A stretch of DNA of 64,000 nucleotides from Aeriscardovia aeriphila (GTDB taxonomy: Bacteria > Actinomycetota > Actinomycetes > Actinomycetales > Bifidobacteriaceae): the NCBI RefSeq assembly GCF_002259595.1, contig NZ_MWWU01000002.1, forward strand, positions 310,001 to 374,000, read 5' to 3'. Position 1 is the stretch's first letter; every line of letters begins with the position of its first letter. Below are positions 18,902 through 27,472 of this stretch, piece after piece. A program made the position numbers and the translations under genes. A model generated the notes under the pieces. It did no database searches, was not told the origin of the DNA, and worked only from the letters and a program-made list of their open reading frames with translations.

Positions 18902-20421
18902 GGCGAAGAGCAGTGGAAAAAATGACTCTGGAAATAGTTCTAGCCATAGTCTTCGGCCTGATCGCCATCCTCGACATGTGGTTCTCCATCGTGCTGGCCA
19001 GCCTCGAATCGGCAGTCATGCGCGTCACCCGAACCTCGCTCAACAACCGATCCCTGGCAATCCAATCCGATGAAGACCTTACCGACTTCGAACGCGCCCG
19101 CAAACTCAAGAAGATTACCAGGGTGCAAAATCTCGTGGCGAGTAGGAATGCCACCCAAGCCTCCGCATCCTTCCTTCGCGTAGTGCTGACCGCATTCTTC
19201 GGTGTACTCGTCGCCCTTATCGCCGTGCTCTTCGTCCCTGAATGGTGGGAAGCCGTGCTCATCGGCTTCGTTGCAGCCATCATCTTCGGCGTTATTGCGC
19301 TTATGGCACGCCCGCGCTTCAAAGCTACCGTTGACTTGCCTATTGACGTGATGGTCCGCCACTCGCGCCTGATGAGTATCGTCACGCGCATCTTCCCCTT
19401 CGCAGCCATCCGTTCGCTGCGCAAATCCTTTAGAGAAGAAGGAGATGGAAGCCTCGCTGACGACGAGCAGATCGAGAAAATCCAACAAGAAGAATCCAAG
19501 GCGATGGTTGACCGCATGGTGGAAACCACCGATGTGGACCCTCAAGTCGCAGAAATGCTGAGAAATGTTGTCTCGCTTTCTGACACTCTCACGCGTGAGA
19601 TCATGGTTCCTCGCACCGACATGGTCTGCCTCCCAGCTGACACGCCACTTGCTGACGCCCTCAAACTCTTCTCTCGTTCCGGTTTCTCTCGCATTCCTGT
19701 CATCGGCGACTCCATCGATGACTTGAGAGGCATGGCGTACCTCAAAGACGTCGTCCAACTCTTGGCCTTCGGTACCGCTAATGACGATAAAACCATTGGC
19801 AGCATTGCCCGAGAGCCGTTGCTCGTACCAGAATCCAAGCCTGTGGACGATCTGTTCCATCAAATGCAGCAGCAGCGTCAGCATATCGCCGTCGTCTTCG
19901 ACGAATACGGCGGAATTGCCGGAATCGTCACCATTGAGGACGCCATCGAACAGATCGTGGGTGAGCTGGAAGACGAACATGATCGCACTCAGCATCAAGA
20001 ACCGCGTCAAGTAGACGAACACGTGTGGGAAATGCCAGCACGCACACCGATCAACGATTTGGAAGAGATCTTCGAAATCGATATTGACGAAGACGATGTT
20101 GACACCGTTTACGGCCTGCTGACCAAGATTCTTGGCCACGTGCCGATCGTTGGGGAGTCGGGCCGCACACACGGCTTGCTGCTCACCGCCATCGACCAAG
20201 CAGGAAGGCGCAAGAAAGTTTCCATGCTGCGCGTTCAACCACTTTCCTTGCTCACCCATGACGAGCAGGAGAGGCAAGAAAAGCAGGAGAGTGCAGACTC
20301 AGCCGACAAGGCTGACAAGGCTGACAAGGCTGAACAGAACTCAGCACGCTCATCCCATTCAGCTAACCTATCGCATACTGCCCCGTCGCACACGGCCACC
20401 ACAGAGGAGAAAGACTCATGA
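18898..20421 (+). CDS. CNNM/CorC-type transmembrane CBS-domain protein
   Basis: Up to 507 aa. The GTG at 18898 overlaps the ybeY stop; GTG 18913 and ATG 18922 are in-frame alternatives and the true start is uncertain. An N-terminal CNNM/DUF21 domain has about four membrane segments (about 10-32, 90-150). A tandem CBS pair follows ([21 protein letters not shown] and the [26 protein letters not shown] block), then a CorC/HlyC C-terminal domain ([21 protein letters not shown]...VYGLL). These proteins are linked to magnesium efflux. The tail has a repeated [11 protein letters not shown] run and a Ser/His-rich end. The stop overlaps the era ATG. Confidence 0.9.
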   Translation: MRRRAVEKMTLEIVLAIVFGLIAILDMWFSIVLASLESAVMRVTRTSLNNRSLAIQSDEDLTDFERARKLKKITRVQNLVASRNATQASASFLRVVLTAFFGVLVALIAVLFVPEWWEAVLIGFVAAIIFGVIALMARPRFKATVDLPIDVMVRHSRLMSIVTRIFPFAAIRSLRKSFREEGDGSLADDEQIEKIQQEESKAMVDRMVETTDVDPQVAEMLRNVVSLSDTLTREIMVPRTDMVCLPADTPLADALKLFSRSGFSRIPVIGDSIDDLRGMAYLKDVVQLLAFGTANDDKTIGSIAREPLLVPESKPVDDLFHQMQQQRQHIAVVFDEYGGIAGIVTIEDAIEQIVGELEDEHDRTQHQEPRQVDEHVWEMPARTPINDLEEIFEIDIDEDDVDTVYGLLTKILGHVPIVGESGRTHGLLLTAIDQAGRRKKVSMLRVQPLSLLTHDEQERQEKQESADSADKADKADKAEQNSARSSHSANLSHTAPSHTATTEEKDS

Positions 20422-21515
20422 GTGATTTCGACCCACTGACTTTCGACCCGGAAAATATTGACCCCGAAGAGCTTGCCGAGCTCGCAGGCGAAGAAAAGGA
20501 CAGTGATAATCTCGAGTCGGCTAGAGCAAGCCTCGACGACATCGCCCCAGAACATCGCGTACCAGAAGGCTTCCGCTCCGGCTTTGTTGCCATTGTGGGC
20601 AGGCCAAATGTGGGAAAGTCGACGCTCGTCAACGCGCTGGTTGGCCGCAAAGTGGTGATTACCTCCGATAGGCCGGAGACGACACGCCGTGATATTCGCG
20701 CCATCATGACCCGCCCCGACTCTCAGCTCGTCCTCGTTGACACACCAGGAATTCACCGCCCGCGCACCCTTCTGGGCAGGCGCCTGGACGATATGGTTGA
20801 CGAATCCCTCTCCGAAGTGGATGCCGTATGCTTCCTGCTGCCAGCCGACCAAAAGATCGGCCCTGGCGACGAGAGAATTCTGCGCAAACTGCAAGACCAG
20901 TTCGCCCGTACCAAAGAAGAGCCGACCTCGCCACGTTACTGGCGCAAACCAGTGATCTGCGTGGTCACCAAAATCGACCAGCTGAGCAAGAAGAAGCTCG
21001 TCGACAAGCTCATCGAAGTCGACCAGTTCGGCCATTTCTCCGAAATCGTCGCCGTTTCCGCACTCGAAGGCGATAACACCGATGAAGTGGCGAAGGTGCT
21101 CATCAACGCGGTGCCAGAAGGCCCGAAAATGTACCCCGATGACGTTCTCACCGAGGAAAGCGCCGAGCAGACTATCGCCGAGCTGATCCGTGAAGCTTTC
21201 TTGGAAGAGCTTAACGATGAGCTACCGCATTCTCTGGCCGTCGTCGTCGATGATATTGTGAAGCCAGAACCTGGCGAAACCGATGAGAATGGCAACCCGG
21301 CGAAAGCTCATGTTTATGTGAGCCTCTATGTGGAGAGAGATTCGCAGAAACCGATTATCATTGGACGCAAGGCAAAGAATCTCGTGTATGTGAAGAAGAG
21401 AGTGAGGACGGCGGTCAACAGAGCTGTTGGCATGCGCTCCAGCCTCGACCTTCACGTCAAACTGGCACGAGATTGGCAGTCTGATCCGCGCGCTTTGAAC
21501 CGCTTCGGCTTCTAA
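20418..21515 (+). CDS. era: GTPase Era
   Basis: 365 aa; ATGA overlap with the preceding gene and an AGAGGAG RBS. G1 GRPNVGKST, G2 region with ETTRRDIRAI, G3 DTPGIHRP, G4 TKIDQLS, and a C-terminal KH domain (VYVSLYVERDSQKPIIIGRKAKNL) that binds the 3' end of 16S rRNA. Era acts in 30S assembly. The N-terminal extension of about 50 residues is acidic and holds an exact copy of the dispersed octamer (20504-20511) encoding DSDNLES. It is the last gene of the HIT-phoH-ybeY-CNNM-era operon. Confidence 0.96.
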   Translation: MSDFDPLTFDPENIDPEELAELAGEEKDSDNLESARASLDDIAPEHRVPEGFRSGFVAIVGRPNVGKSTLVNALVGRKVVITSDRPETTRRDIRAIMTRPDSQLVLVDTPGIHRPRTLLGRRLDDMVDESLSEVDAVCFLLPADQKIGPGDERILRKLQDQFARTKEEPTSPRYWRKPVICVVTKIDQLSKKKLVDKLIEVDQFGHFSEIVAVSALEGDNTDEVAKVLINAVPEGPKMYPDDVLTEESAEQTIAELIREAFLEELNDELPHSLAVVVDDIVKPEPGETDENGNPAKAHVYVSLYVERDSQKPIIIGRKAKNLVYVKKRVRTAVNRAVGMRSSLDLHVKLARDWQSDPRALNRFGF

Positions 21516-21568
21516 AGCTGATGTTTGCGGTGGCTCTGCACATTTCGCGCGTAACTACGCAACTGCAA

Positions 21569-21624
21569 AGTACTGCAAACAAGCGAGTACTGGCAACACG
21601 GAGTACTGACCACAGGAGAGTACT
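21569..21624. repeat. Four AGTACT sites at 16-17 bp spacing in imperfect tandem repeats
   Basis: AGTACT at 21569, 21586, 21602 and 21619. The last three units read ACAAGCGAGTACTGGCA, ACACGGAGTACTGACC and ACAGGAGAGTACTAATG. The final unit overlaps the Shine-Dalgarno and reaches the start codon of the next gene. Confidence 0.75.
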
Positions 21625-21625
21625 A

Positions 21626-22714
21626 ATGACTCAACATTCAGAAACAATGCTGCAAGAAACAGCGTCGCAAGCAACAACATCACCGGAAAAGACACAGCCA
21701 GTGAATGTTGCGATTTTAGGCGCAGGCGATATTGCCCACGCCATGGCAACCACCCTCAACGGAATGCTCGCCGATGAGCGTTATGCAGGCTTGGTTCGCC
21801 CATATGCTGTTGCCACGCGCAACTCGAAGGAGCGTGCCCAAGAGTTTGCCAACAAATACGGCATCCCAGTAGCTTATGGCTCCTACGAGCAGCTGTACGA
21901 GGACCCCCAGGTTGACCTCGTCTACATTGCAACCCCTCACGCTTTGCACGCCGACCAGGCCATCGCATGCATGAAGCATGGTAAGGCCGTTCTGGTGGAG
22001 AAGTCCTTCACTGCGAACGCTCAGCAGGCTCGTCGCGTGCTCGAAGTGTCGCGCGACACCGGCCAAGCTTGCGTCGAGGCAATTTGGACGCGCTTCATGC
22101 CAAGCCGCAAGAAGCTGGTCGAACTCATCGACTCGGGCGTTATCGGCGAGGTGACTGATGTTTCAGCGAACCTCTCGTACCCGCTCGAACACAAGGCGCG
22201 CATCATGGACCCGCAGATGGCTGGTGGCGCTCTTCTCGACGTCGGCGTTTACACCATCAACTTCATCGACATGATGACTCCGGATTATCACCTCGATCGA
22301 CTCAACAGTGTGGCAAGCTTCACCTCTACGGGTGTTGACCAGCAATCCACCACAGCAATGTGGCGCAGCAAGCCAGGTAAGCCGACCGTCATGGCAACCG
22401 CAACTTCGTCGACTCTTTCTGTGGGAACTCGCCGTGGCATGGTGATGGGCACGAAGGGCTACATGATTGTCACGAATATCAACAATCCGGAAAAGGTTGA
22501 TATTTACAACAATCAGCACCAGCTCACCGATTCCATCACTCTCAATGAGGGGCAGATCACTGGTTATGAGTACCAAGTGGTGGAGGCTGCGAAAGCTCGG
22601 ATGAATGGTGAGATCGAAGCTCCAAGTATGCCTCATGCTGATACGCTGCGCGTGATGGAAATCATGGATAGCATTCGTGAGCAGTGGGGAGAGGTTTACC
22701 CCTTCGAACGCTGA
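21626..22714 (+). CDS. Gfo/Idh/MocA-family oxidoreductase
   Basis: 362 aa from the ATG at 21626 (AGGAGAG upstream); the frame is open to 21521 but the RBS and alignment favour 21626. An N-terminal Rossmann fold (VAILGAGDIA, residues about 23-32) is followed by the VYIATPHALHADQAIACMKHGKAVLVEKSF block, where Lys of the E-K pair is catalytic, and the dimer domain with EAIWTRFMP and GGALLDVGVYTINF. This form is closest to the trans-dihydrodiol/xylose dehydrogenase-like branch. It is NAD(P)-dependent; the substrate is unknown. Promoter-proximal AGTACT repeats suggest control at initiation. It is convergent with the acyl-CoA synthetase across a shared terminator. Confidence 0.9.
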   Translation: MTQHSETMLQETASQATTSPEKTQPVNVAILGAGDIAHAMATTLNGMLADERYAGLVRPYAVATRNSKERAQEFANKYGIPVAYGSYEQLYEDPQVDLVYIATPHALHADQAIACMKHGKAVLVEKSFTANAQQARRVLEVSRDTGQACVEAIWTRFMPSRKKLVELIDSGVIGEVTDVSANLSYPLEHKARIMDPQMAGGALLDVGVYTINFIDMMTPDYHLDRLNSVASFTSTGVDQQSTTAMWRSKPGKPTVMATATSSTLSVGTRRGMVMGTKGYMIVTNINNPEKVDIYNNQHQLTDSITLNEGQITGYEYQVVEAAKARMNGEIEAPSMPHADTLRVMEIMDSIREQWGEVYPFER

Positions 22715-22729
22715 GCTCGAAAGACAAAA

Positions 22730-22768
22730 GAAGGCGCCGGGTATCACCGATACTCAGCGCCTTCCTTT
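22730..22768. terminator. Bidirectional terminator
   Basis: GAAGGCGC (22730-22737) pairs with GCGCCTTC (22757-22764), with an inner GTATC/GATAC stem (22741-22753). It is followed by CTTTA on the plus strand and by TTTTGTCTTT on the minus strand, so it can end both the oxidoreductase and the convergent synthetase transcripts. Confidence 0.8.
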
Positions 22769-22857
22769 ATGCCTTGTGGTGGCAGCCCCAGTTGCGAGGC
22801 AGCCGCCTGAAACTATCTTCCGGCCACCCGAGTCGCAGTCGCGCCCCGCGCCACTTC

Positions 22858-24867
22858 TCAGTGCTTGTTCAGCGGCACATACATCTGTGTGTTGAGCAGA
22901 TCCTCATACCTCTTGAGCACCTTCGGGCGAATCACCTTCATCGAAGCGGTCAGCAAACCATTCTGCTGAGTGAAATCATCCGGAAGAATGATGAACTTAC
23001 GCACCGACTCAGCGCGGCTCTCGCCTTCATTCGCCTTGTCAACATACTGCTGAATCTCGGAGCGCACAGCAGCATTATTCGCTGCTTCCTCCAAGCTCAT
23101 GTTCTCATCCATGCCATGCGACTTCAGCCAACGCTTCACACCATCCGGGTCCAAAGTGACCAGAGCAGAAACGAAGGGGCGCTTATCGCCCAACACCAAA
23201 GCGTGCGAAACCAGAGGACTGCGAGCAATCTTTTCCTCCATCGGCCCTGGCGTCACATTCTTACCACCAGCAGTGATAATCAAGTCCTTAATGCGGCCGG
23301 TAATATACACATAGCCGTCGTTATCAATACGACCCAAGTCGCCGGTCTTCAACCAGCCATCCTTGGTGAAGCTTTCCTTGGTCGCCTTCGAATTCTTGTG
23401 GTACGTCGTGAAAGCAGCAGCACCCTTCACCTGCAACTCGCCCGTTTCAGCAACACGCAAGGTGAAACCAGGGAAGGCGATACCTACCGAACCCTCGCGG
23501 TACTCAGCAGTCAAAGGAGTGAAAGCGCAGGGAGCAGTCGTTTCCGTCATGCCATAGCCTTCAAACAGCGGGATTCCAGCACCACGGAAGAAGTTCATCA
23601 AACGCGGGTCCAAAGGAGCACCGCCGCATACCAGCCACTTAGCGCGGCCACCCAGTGCATCGCGCAACGTCTTGTATACCACAGGGTTAAACACGCCACG
23701 CATCAAGCGCACCGAACGATTTGCCTTACCCTGCTCGCTCATTTCATGCGAATAGGTTGTTGCCACGTTGACAGCGCCCTGGAACACGTAGCCTTGCAAG
23801 CCGGAGCCAGCCTTTTGGGAAGCCGCGTTGTAAATCTTCTCAAACACGCGAGGAACACCGATCATGATGGTCGGGCGTGCGTACTGCAAATCAGAGAGCA
23901 GCGTGGCAAACGACTCGGAAATGTACTCAGTAATATCCGAGTTCACCACGATGTAGTTGATGGCGCGAGCAAAAGAGTGCGCCTGAGGCAAGAACTGTAA
24001 CTCCGAATTGCGCGGGTCGGCAAGCAGGTCAGGCATGAAAGCGCGCAAATTCTTCGCCGTAGCGCAGAAGTACTCATGCGTCATCTCCACACCCTTTGGC
24101 AGGGCAGTAGAGCCAGACGTGTAGACGATGGAGCACAAATCCGTCTTCTTAATGCTGGCAATACGCTCGTCCAACTCGCGGTCAGAAACCGTCTCGCCGT
24201 AAGCCTGAATTGCCTCCAAGTCGCCCTGCTCGAGGCAGTACACCTTCACATTCTTGTAGTGCTCCAGTGCGTCCTCAATACGCTCGCGCATGGCATTGGT
24301 CTGCACGATGAGAATCTGGGCGTCGGAGTTGTCGAGAATATGCTCGACCTGAGGGGCAGAATCTGTGTCGTAAATCGTGGCTAGAACACCGCCGATGCTC
24401 ACTACAGCGGCGTCGACAACATCCCATTCATAGGATGTCGAGCACATGAAAGCCACGCCCGTGCCCTTCTTAATGCCGATATGCATCATGCCTTTCGCTG
24501 TGCGGCGAATATCGGCGAGCACCTGATGAGCCGTCTTGGAAATCCAGGAGCCGTGACGCTTAAACACGAAGAGAGGGGAGTCGCCCATACGCTCGGCACG
24601 CTCACGGTAAATGTCATAAATCGTGTATTCTTCAGGAATCGTGTCAGCGCCCTTGCTTTGCGTGAGCTTGAGGTTCGTGATGGGGTCGATGTAGGTACGC
24701 GTAGGATGGCCGAAGCCCAAGTCAATTTCGTATGGCAACTCTGGCTGGGGACGTTCCGGCTGGTTGGGATCGAGAGGAGCTGGCAGACCTAGCTTGCTGG
24801 ATACCTTACCAGCCAAACGGTAGGTTGCGTTAGAAAGTTTGTCGGCAAAAGGCAGATTCGCGCCCAT
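22858..24867 (-). CDS. Long-chain fatty-acid--CoA ligase (AMP-forming)
   Basis: 669 aa, ATG preceded by AGAGGAG. ANL-superfamily motifs: SIVYTSGSTALPKGVEMTH (A3; Ser-Ala replaces the usual Thr-Gly), YGMTETTAPCAFTP (A5), and GWLKTGDLGRIDNDGYVYITGRIKDLIITAGGKNVTPGPMEEKI (A7-A10 with the catalytic hinge and Lys). It activates free fatty acids to acyl-CoA through an acyl-adenylate. The length and the GKNVTPGPMEE form match the FadD15/AMP-dependent long-chain group of actinobacteria. A dispersed-octamer copy (23274-23281) falls in the ITAGGKN region. Confidence 0.93.
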   Translation of the reverse strand: MGANLPFADKLSNATYRLAGKVSSKLGLPAPLDPNQPERPQPELPYEIDLGFGHPTRTYIDPITNLKLTQSKGADTIPEEYTIYDIYRERAERMGDSPLFVFKRHGSWISKTAHQVLADIRRTAKGMMHIGIKKGTGVAFMCSTSYEWDVVDAAVVSIGGVLATIYDTDSAPQVEHILDNSDAQILIVQTNAMRERIEDALEHYKNVKVYCLEQGDLEAIQAYGETVSDRELDERIASIKKTDLCSIVYTSGSTALPKGVEMTHEYFCATAKNLRAFMPDLLADPRNSELQFLPQAHSFARAINYIVVNSDITEYISESFATLLSDLQYARPTIMIGVPRVFEKIYNAASQKAGSGLQGYVFQGAVNVATTYSHEMSEQGKANRSVRLMRGVFNPVVYKTLRDALGGRAKWLVCGGAPLDPRLMNFFRGAGIPLFEGYGMTETTAPCAFTPLTAEYREGSVGIAFPGFTLRVAETGELQVKGAAAFTTYHKNSKATKESFTKDGWLKTGDLGRIDNDGYVYITGRIKDLIITAGGKNVTPGPMEEKIARSPLVSHALVLGDKRPFVSALVTLDPDGVKRWLKSHGMDENMSLEEAANNAAVRSEIQQYVDKANEGESRAESVRKFIILPDDFTQQNGLLTASMKVIRPKVLKRYEDLLNTQMYVPLNKH

Positions 24868-25236
24868 GGGAACTCCTCTCGGTTAACTCCCGATCCTTTT
24901 TGTTCAACTTTAGCGGGAACCCTGCCTGACATTGTTCTGCCGTGGTGTTAATCTCAGAACTTGATGCTTTGGCGAGGGGAGAAATTCCCGTTATCGACTC
25001 GGCGTTTATACCTTCTCACAAGGAAGGCGAGCTGACAGGGCAGGCGGCTGGCAAAGTTGACGATGCTGGCTTACTTGCCAAGGGGCGCTCAAGATTATCA
25101 CTGCGCTTACTCGCGTGCGAGTGCTCAGTGCACATTCCTTGTGTTCGGGTGTGCTGCGACAGGCGATGCTTGTTGCACAGGCTCTGAAGGTCCGTCTTGT
25201 CCTCGCAAAGAAGCTCGTACAAGAAAGGATTTCATT
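24868..25236. other. Non-coding leader between the acyl-CoA ligase and rplY
   Basis: 369 bases with divergent genes on both sides, so it must hold two promoters. It contains a relaxed motif copy (GGTGTTAATCTCAG, about 24943-24956) and an exact dispersed octamer (25093-25100, in CTCAAGATTATCACTGCGC). A frame is open from 25057 into rplY, but only the ATG at 25237 has an RBS. No riboswitch or strong hairpin is recognised. Confidence 0.45.
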
Positions 25237-25857
25237 ATGGCAGAGCCAATTAAGCTCGAAGGTCACGTTCGTACCGAGTTCGGTAAGGGTTTCGCCCGCC
25301 GCATGCGCATGGCTGGCAACGTCCCAGCTTCCATTTATGCCAATGGCCAGGAGCCACTCTTCTTGCAGCTTCCTGAGCTGGATTTGAAGAACGCTCTTCG
25401 TCACTCCAATGCTGTGTACAACATCGTCTTCGGCGATGAGGATCGTCTCGCTGTCGTCAAGGATGTTCAGCGCAACCCAGTGAAGCGCTCCATCGAGCAC
25501 GTTGACTTCTATGAGGTCAAGCGTGGCGAGAAGATCGACGTCACCGTGCCAGTCTTCATCGAAGGTGAAACCAAGGGCTCTGGCGTCGCATTCGTTGACG
25601 TTCAGGAGTTGCACGTTCGCGCTGACGTGTCCAACCTGCCAGAGCGCTTCACCCTCTCCGTCGAGGGCATGCAGGACGGCGAGAAGATTCTCGCTAAGGA
25701 CATCACCCTTCCAGAAGGCACCGAGCTCGTCGATGTCGACCCAGAAGAGTCCGTCGTTTCCGTGCAGGTCCCAGCTGATGAGGCTGAGTCTCCTGCTGCT
25801 GCTCCAGCAGCAACCGCTCCAGCAGAGGCTCCAGCAGCTGACGCTGATGCTGAGTGA
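25237..25857 (+). CDS. rplY: 50S ribosomal protein bL25 (CTC/TL5 form)
   Basis: 206 aa from the ATG at 25237 (AAGAAAGGA upstream). The N-terminal L25 domain binds 5S rRNA (IKLEGHVRTEFGKGFARRMRMAGNVPASIYANG; KDVQRNPVKRSIEHVDFYEV). The C-terminal TL5/CTC domain (VPVFIEGETKGSG...LEHRADVSNLPE-like) is present, and the last 25 residues are an Ala/Pro/Glu tail. The stop TGA is part of an exact dispersed-octamer copy (25855-25862). It is a single-gene unit. Confidence 0.96.
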   Translation: MAEPIKLEGHVRTEFGKGFARRMRMAGNVPASIYANGQEPLFLQLPELDLKNALRHSNAVYNIVFGDEDRLAVVKDVQRNPVKRSIEHVDFYEVKRGEKIDVTVPVFIEGETKGSGVAFVDVQELHVRADVSNLPERFTLSVEGMQDGEKILAKDITLPEGTELVDVDPEESVVSVQVPADEAESPAAAPAATAPAEAPAADADAE

Positions 25858-25935
25858 TAATCTTTTGAGATTTTCATGCTGCGTTTTGCACCGGCCTGAC
25901 ATAAAGCTAGCAATGTAAAGGCGGGCGTAAGCGTA

Positions 25936-26009
25936 AAGAGGGCTGTTCCTTGCCTGGCTGGCCTCGTGTGTCTTAGCGAGACTGACCGGTGTGTGAGGAG
26001 CGGCCCTTT
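25936..26009 (+). terminator. Long imperfect hairpin after rplY
   Basis: GGGCTGTTCCT near 25940 can pair with AGGAGCGGCCC near 25997-26006 with mismatches. An inner CTCG/CGAG pair is present and TTTTGCT follows. The extended 70-base structure could be a terminator or a small structured RNA. Confidence 0.4.
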
Positions 26010-26022
26010 TGCTATTCTTAGC

Positions 26023-26050
26023 TGACAGTCACCCAGCTGTTGACAGTCAC
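26023..26050. repeat. Direct repeat TGACAGTCAC upstream of the TRIC-like gene
   Basis: TGACAGTCAC occurs at 26023-26032 and 26041-26050, 18 bases apart. The second copy includes TTGACA, a consensus -35 hexamer, but no good -10 follows at 17 bases. Confidence 0.45.
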
Positions 26051-26086
26051 AGCGCTAACCAAAGCATGAGCCCAAAGGAGCGGCAT

Positions 26087-26896
26087 ATGTCCCAACAGAT
26101 TGCTTTAGAAAGTAATGCTGTTTTCATGGGCATCGAATACTTCACCATTCTGGTCTCCGGCTTTGTGGGAGGCCTGGTCGGCGTGCGCAAAAAGTACGAC
26201 GGTTTCGCCATCATCGTGCTCGCCTGGGCGACGGCTCTGGGTGGCGGGCTCGTGCGTGACATTCTGCTCGGTGACATTCCGCCTGTTGGTGTGCGCGACC
26301 GCGCGATGGTGCTGATCGCCATCGCAGCAGGCGTGATCATCATGTTTATTCACCCTGAAATCGAGCGCATGCGCTGGACGCTGATCCTGCTCGATGCGGT
26401 GGCCATGGCGCTCTTCTCAGTGATCGGCACGGAAAAGGCTCTGGCCTGGGGAACAGGTGGCATGACGGCAGTCTTCCTTGGCATGGCAACGGCTTTTGCT
26501 GGTGGCGTGCTGCGCGACGTTTTGGTAGGTGAGGTGCCGGTGGTGATTCGTGACAAGCACCTTTACGCGGTCCCCTCGGCGGTGGCCTGCATCCTTACCA
26601 TCATTTCGCATCGCATTATTTTGGCGCGTGGCGGCACGATTAACACCGAGATTTTCTGGGACGTCGTCATCGTTGTTTTCATCGTTTTCATCCGTTTCGC
26701 CTCGGTGAAATGGAACCTCACTGTTCCTGGCGCGTCAAAGCGTTCCGAAGCCTACATGTTCCGCGCGCCTCGCCGGCACAAAGTTTCTCCAGATTATCAG
26801 GCCGATGTTATGGACTCCGGAGAGATCATCGAGCGTGATGAAGCCCCGCAGGACGAGCCTGCGGTCACGAAAAGCGGGAATGCTCGCCAGCGCTGA
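26087..26896 (+). CDS. TRIC-like / UPF0126 (YicG/YadS) membrane protein
   Basis: 269 aa from the ATG at 26087 with an AAAGGAG RBS. It shows the duplicated glycine-rich UPF0126 repeat: ATALGGGLVRDILLGDIPPVGV, then ATAFAGGVLRDVLVGEVPVVIRDKHLYA. The family has seven membrane helices and is homologous to TRIC cation channels; a role as a cation channel or glycine-related transporter is proposed for bacterial members. A C-terminal cytoplasmic tail of about 55 residues is variable and contains an octamer-derived SPDYQAD (26792-26799). The stop codon is itself inside a further copy (26894-26901). Confidence 0.88.
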   Translation: MSQQIALESNAVFMGIEYFTILVSGFVGGLVGVRKKYDGFAIIVLAWATALGGGLVRDILLGDIPPVGVRDRAMVLIAIAAGVIIMFIHPEIERMRWTLILLDAVAMALFSVIGTEKALAWGTGGMTAVFLGMATAFAGGVLRDVLVGEVPVVIRDKHLYAVPSAVACILTIISHRIILARGGTINTEIFWDVVIVVFIVFIRFASVKWNLTVPGASKRSEAYMFRAPRRHKVSPDYQADVMDSGEIIERDEAPQDEPAVTKSGNARQR

Positions 26897-26917
26897 TAAT
26901 CTGCCCTTCTGATAATC
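26894..26917 (+). repeat. Two dispersed octamers in direct orientation at a gene end
   Basis: TGATAATC at 26894-26901 (includes the stop TGA of the TRIC-like gene) and at 26910-26917, separated by eight bases. Confidence 0.85.
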
Positions 26918-26955
26918 TGTCAGCCTGCTCATTTGTCATAGCGCCTGTTGCGGCA

Positions 26956-26983
26956 ACAAAAAGCCCTTCCCGAAGGAAGGGCT
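26956..26983 (-). terminator. rpsT terminator
   Basis: On the minus strand AGCCCTTCC (26983-26975) pairs with GGAAGGGCT (26970-26962) over a TTCG loop, then TTTTTGTTG. It is 68 bases after the rpsT stop. Confidence 0.9.
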
Positions 26984-27050
26984 AGAGAGGGCAGTGCGTC
27001 AGAGACTGATGTGACGCGTAAGCTCGACCTGCTTTTGAGATACGGAAAGA

Positions 27051-27311
27051 TCAGAGCTTGTTGATGGCAAGAGCCAAAGCAGACTTGCGGTTTGCAGCCT
27101 GGTTCTTGTGGATGATGCCACGGCCTGCAGCGCGATCGAGCTGACGAGCGGCAACGGCGAATGCCTCTTCAGCAGCCTTCTTGTCGCCAGCCTCAACGGC
27201 TTCGCGGACCTTGCGGATCTCCGTCTTGAGCATGCTCTTGAAGGCGACGTTACGCTGATGTGCCTTCTCGTTAGTGATAACACGCTTCTTCTGAGACTTG
27301 ATGTTTGCCAT
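27051..27311 (-). CDS. rpsT: 30S ribosomal protein bS20
   Basis: 86 aa starting [21 protein letters not shown]; an upstream in-frame ATG (27335) would add eight non-conserved residues and is rejected. It is a basic helical protein with K-T-x-I-R-K-V, [29 protein letters not shown], exactly the family end. It binds the 5' domain of 16S rRNA. It is divergent from lepA, as in many Gram-positives. Confidence 0.97.
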   Translation of the reverse strand: MANIKSQKKRVITNEKAHQRNVAFKSMLKTEIRKVREAVEAGDKKAAEEAFAVAARQLDRAAGRGIIHKNQAANRKSALALAINKL

Positions 27312-27472
27312 GAATGTACTCCAAATGACGTTCACTGCCTACAAATACAAGCCCCTATGATACACCACAGGCAGACTAAATCTGCCAACTACGAAAATAT
27401 GCCCTACACTAGAAAGCAGTGTGACAAAAGCCCAGCCAGGCCATAAAGCCAACCAAGCCATGAGGAGCAGTT

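Noticed and set aside
24942-25236. Possible small genes in the leader of rplY
   Set aside because: They are short frames with no RBS. The upstream extension of rplY encodes a Cys-rich, unconserved stretch and contains the dispersed motif, as expected for non-coding DNA.
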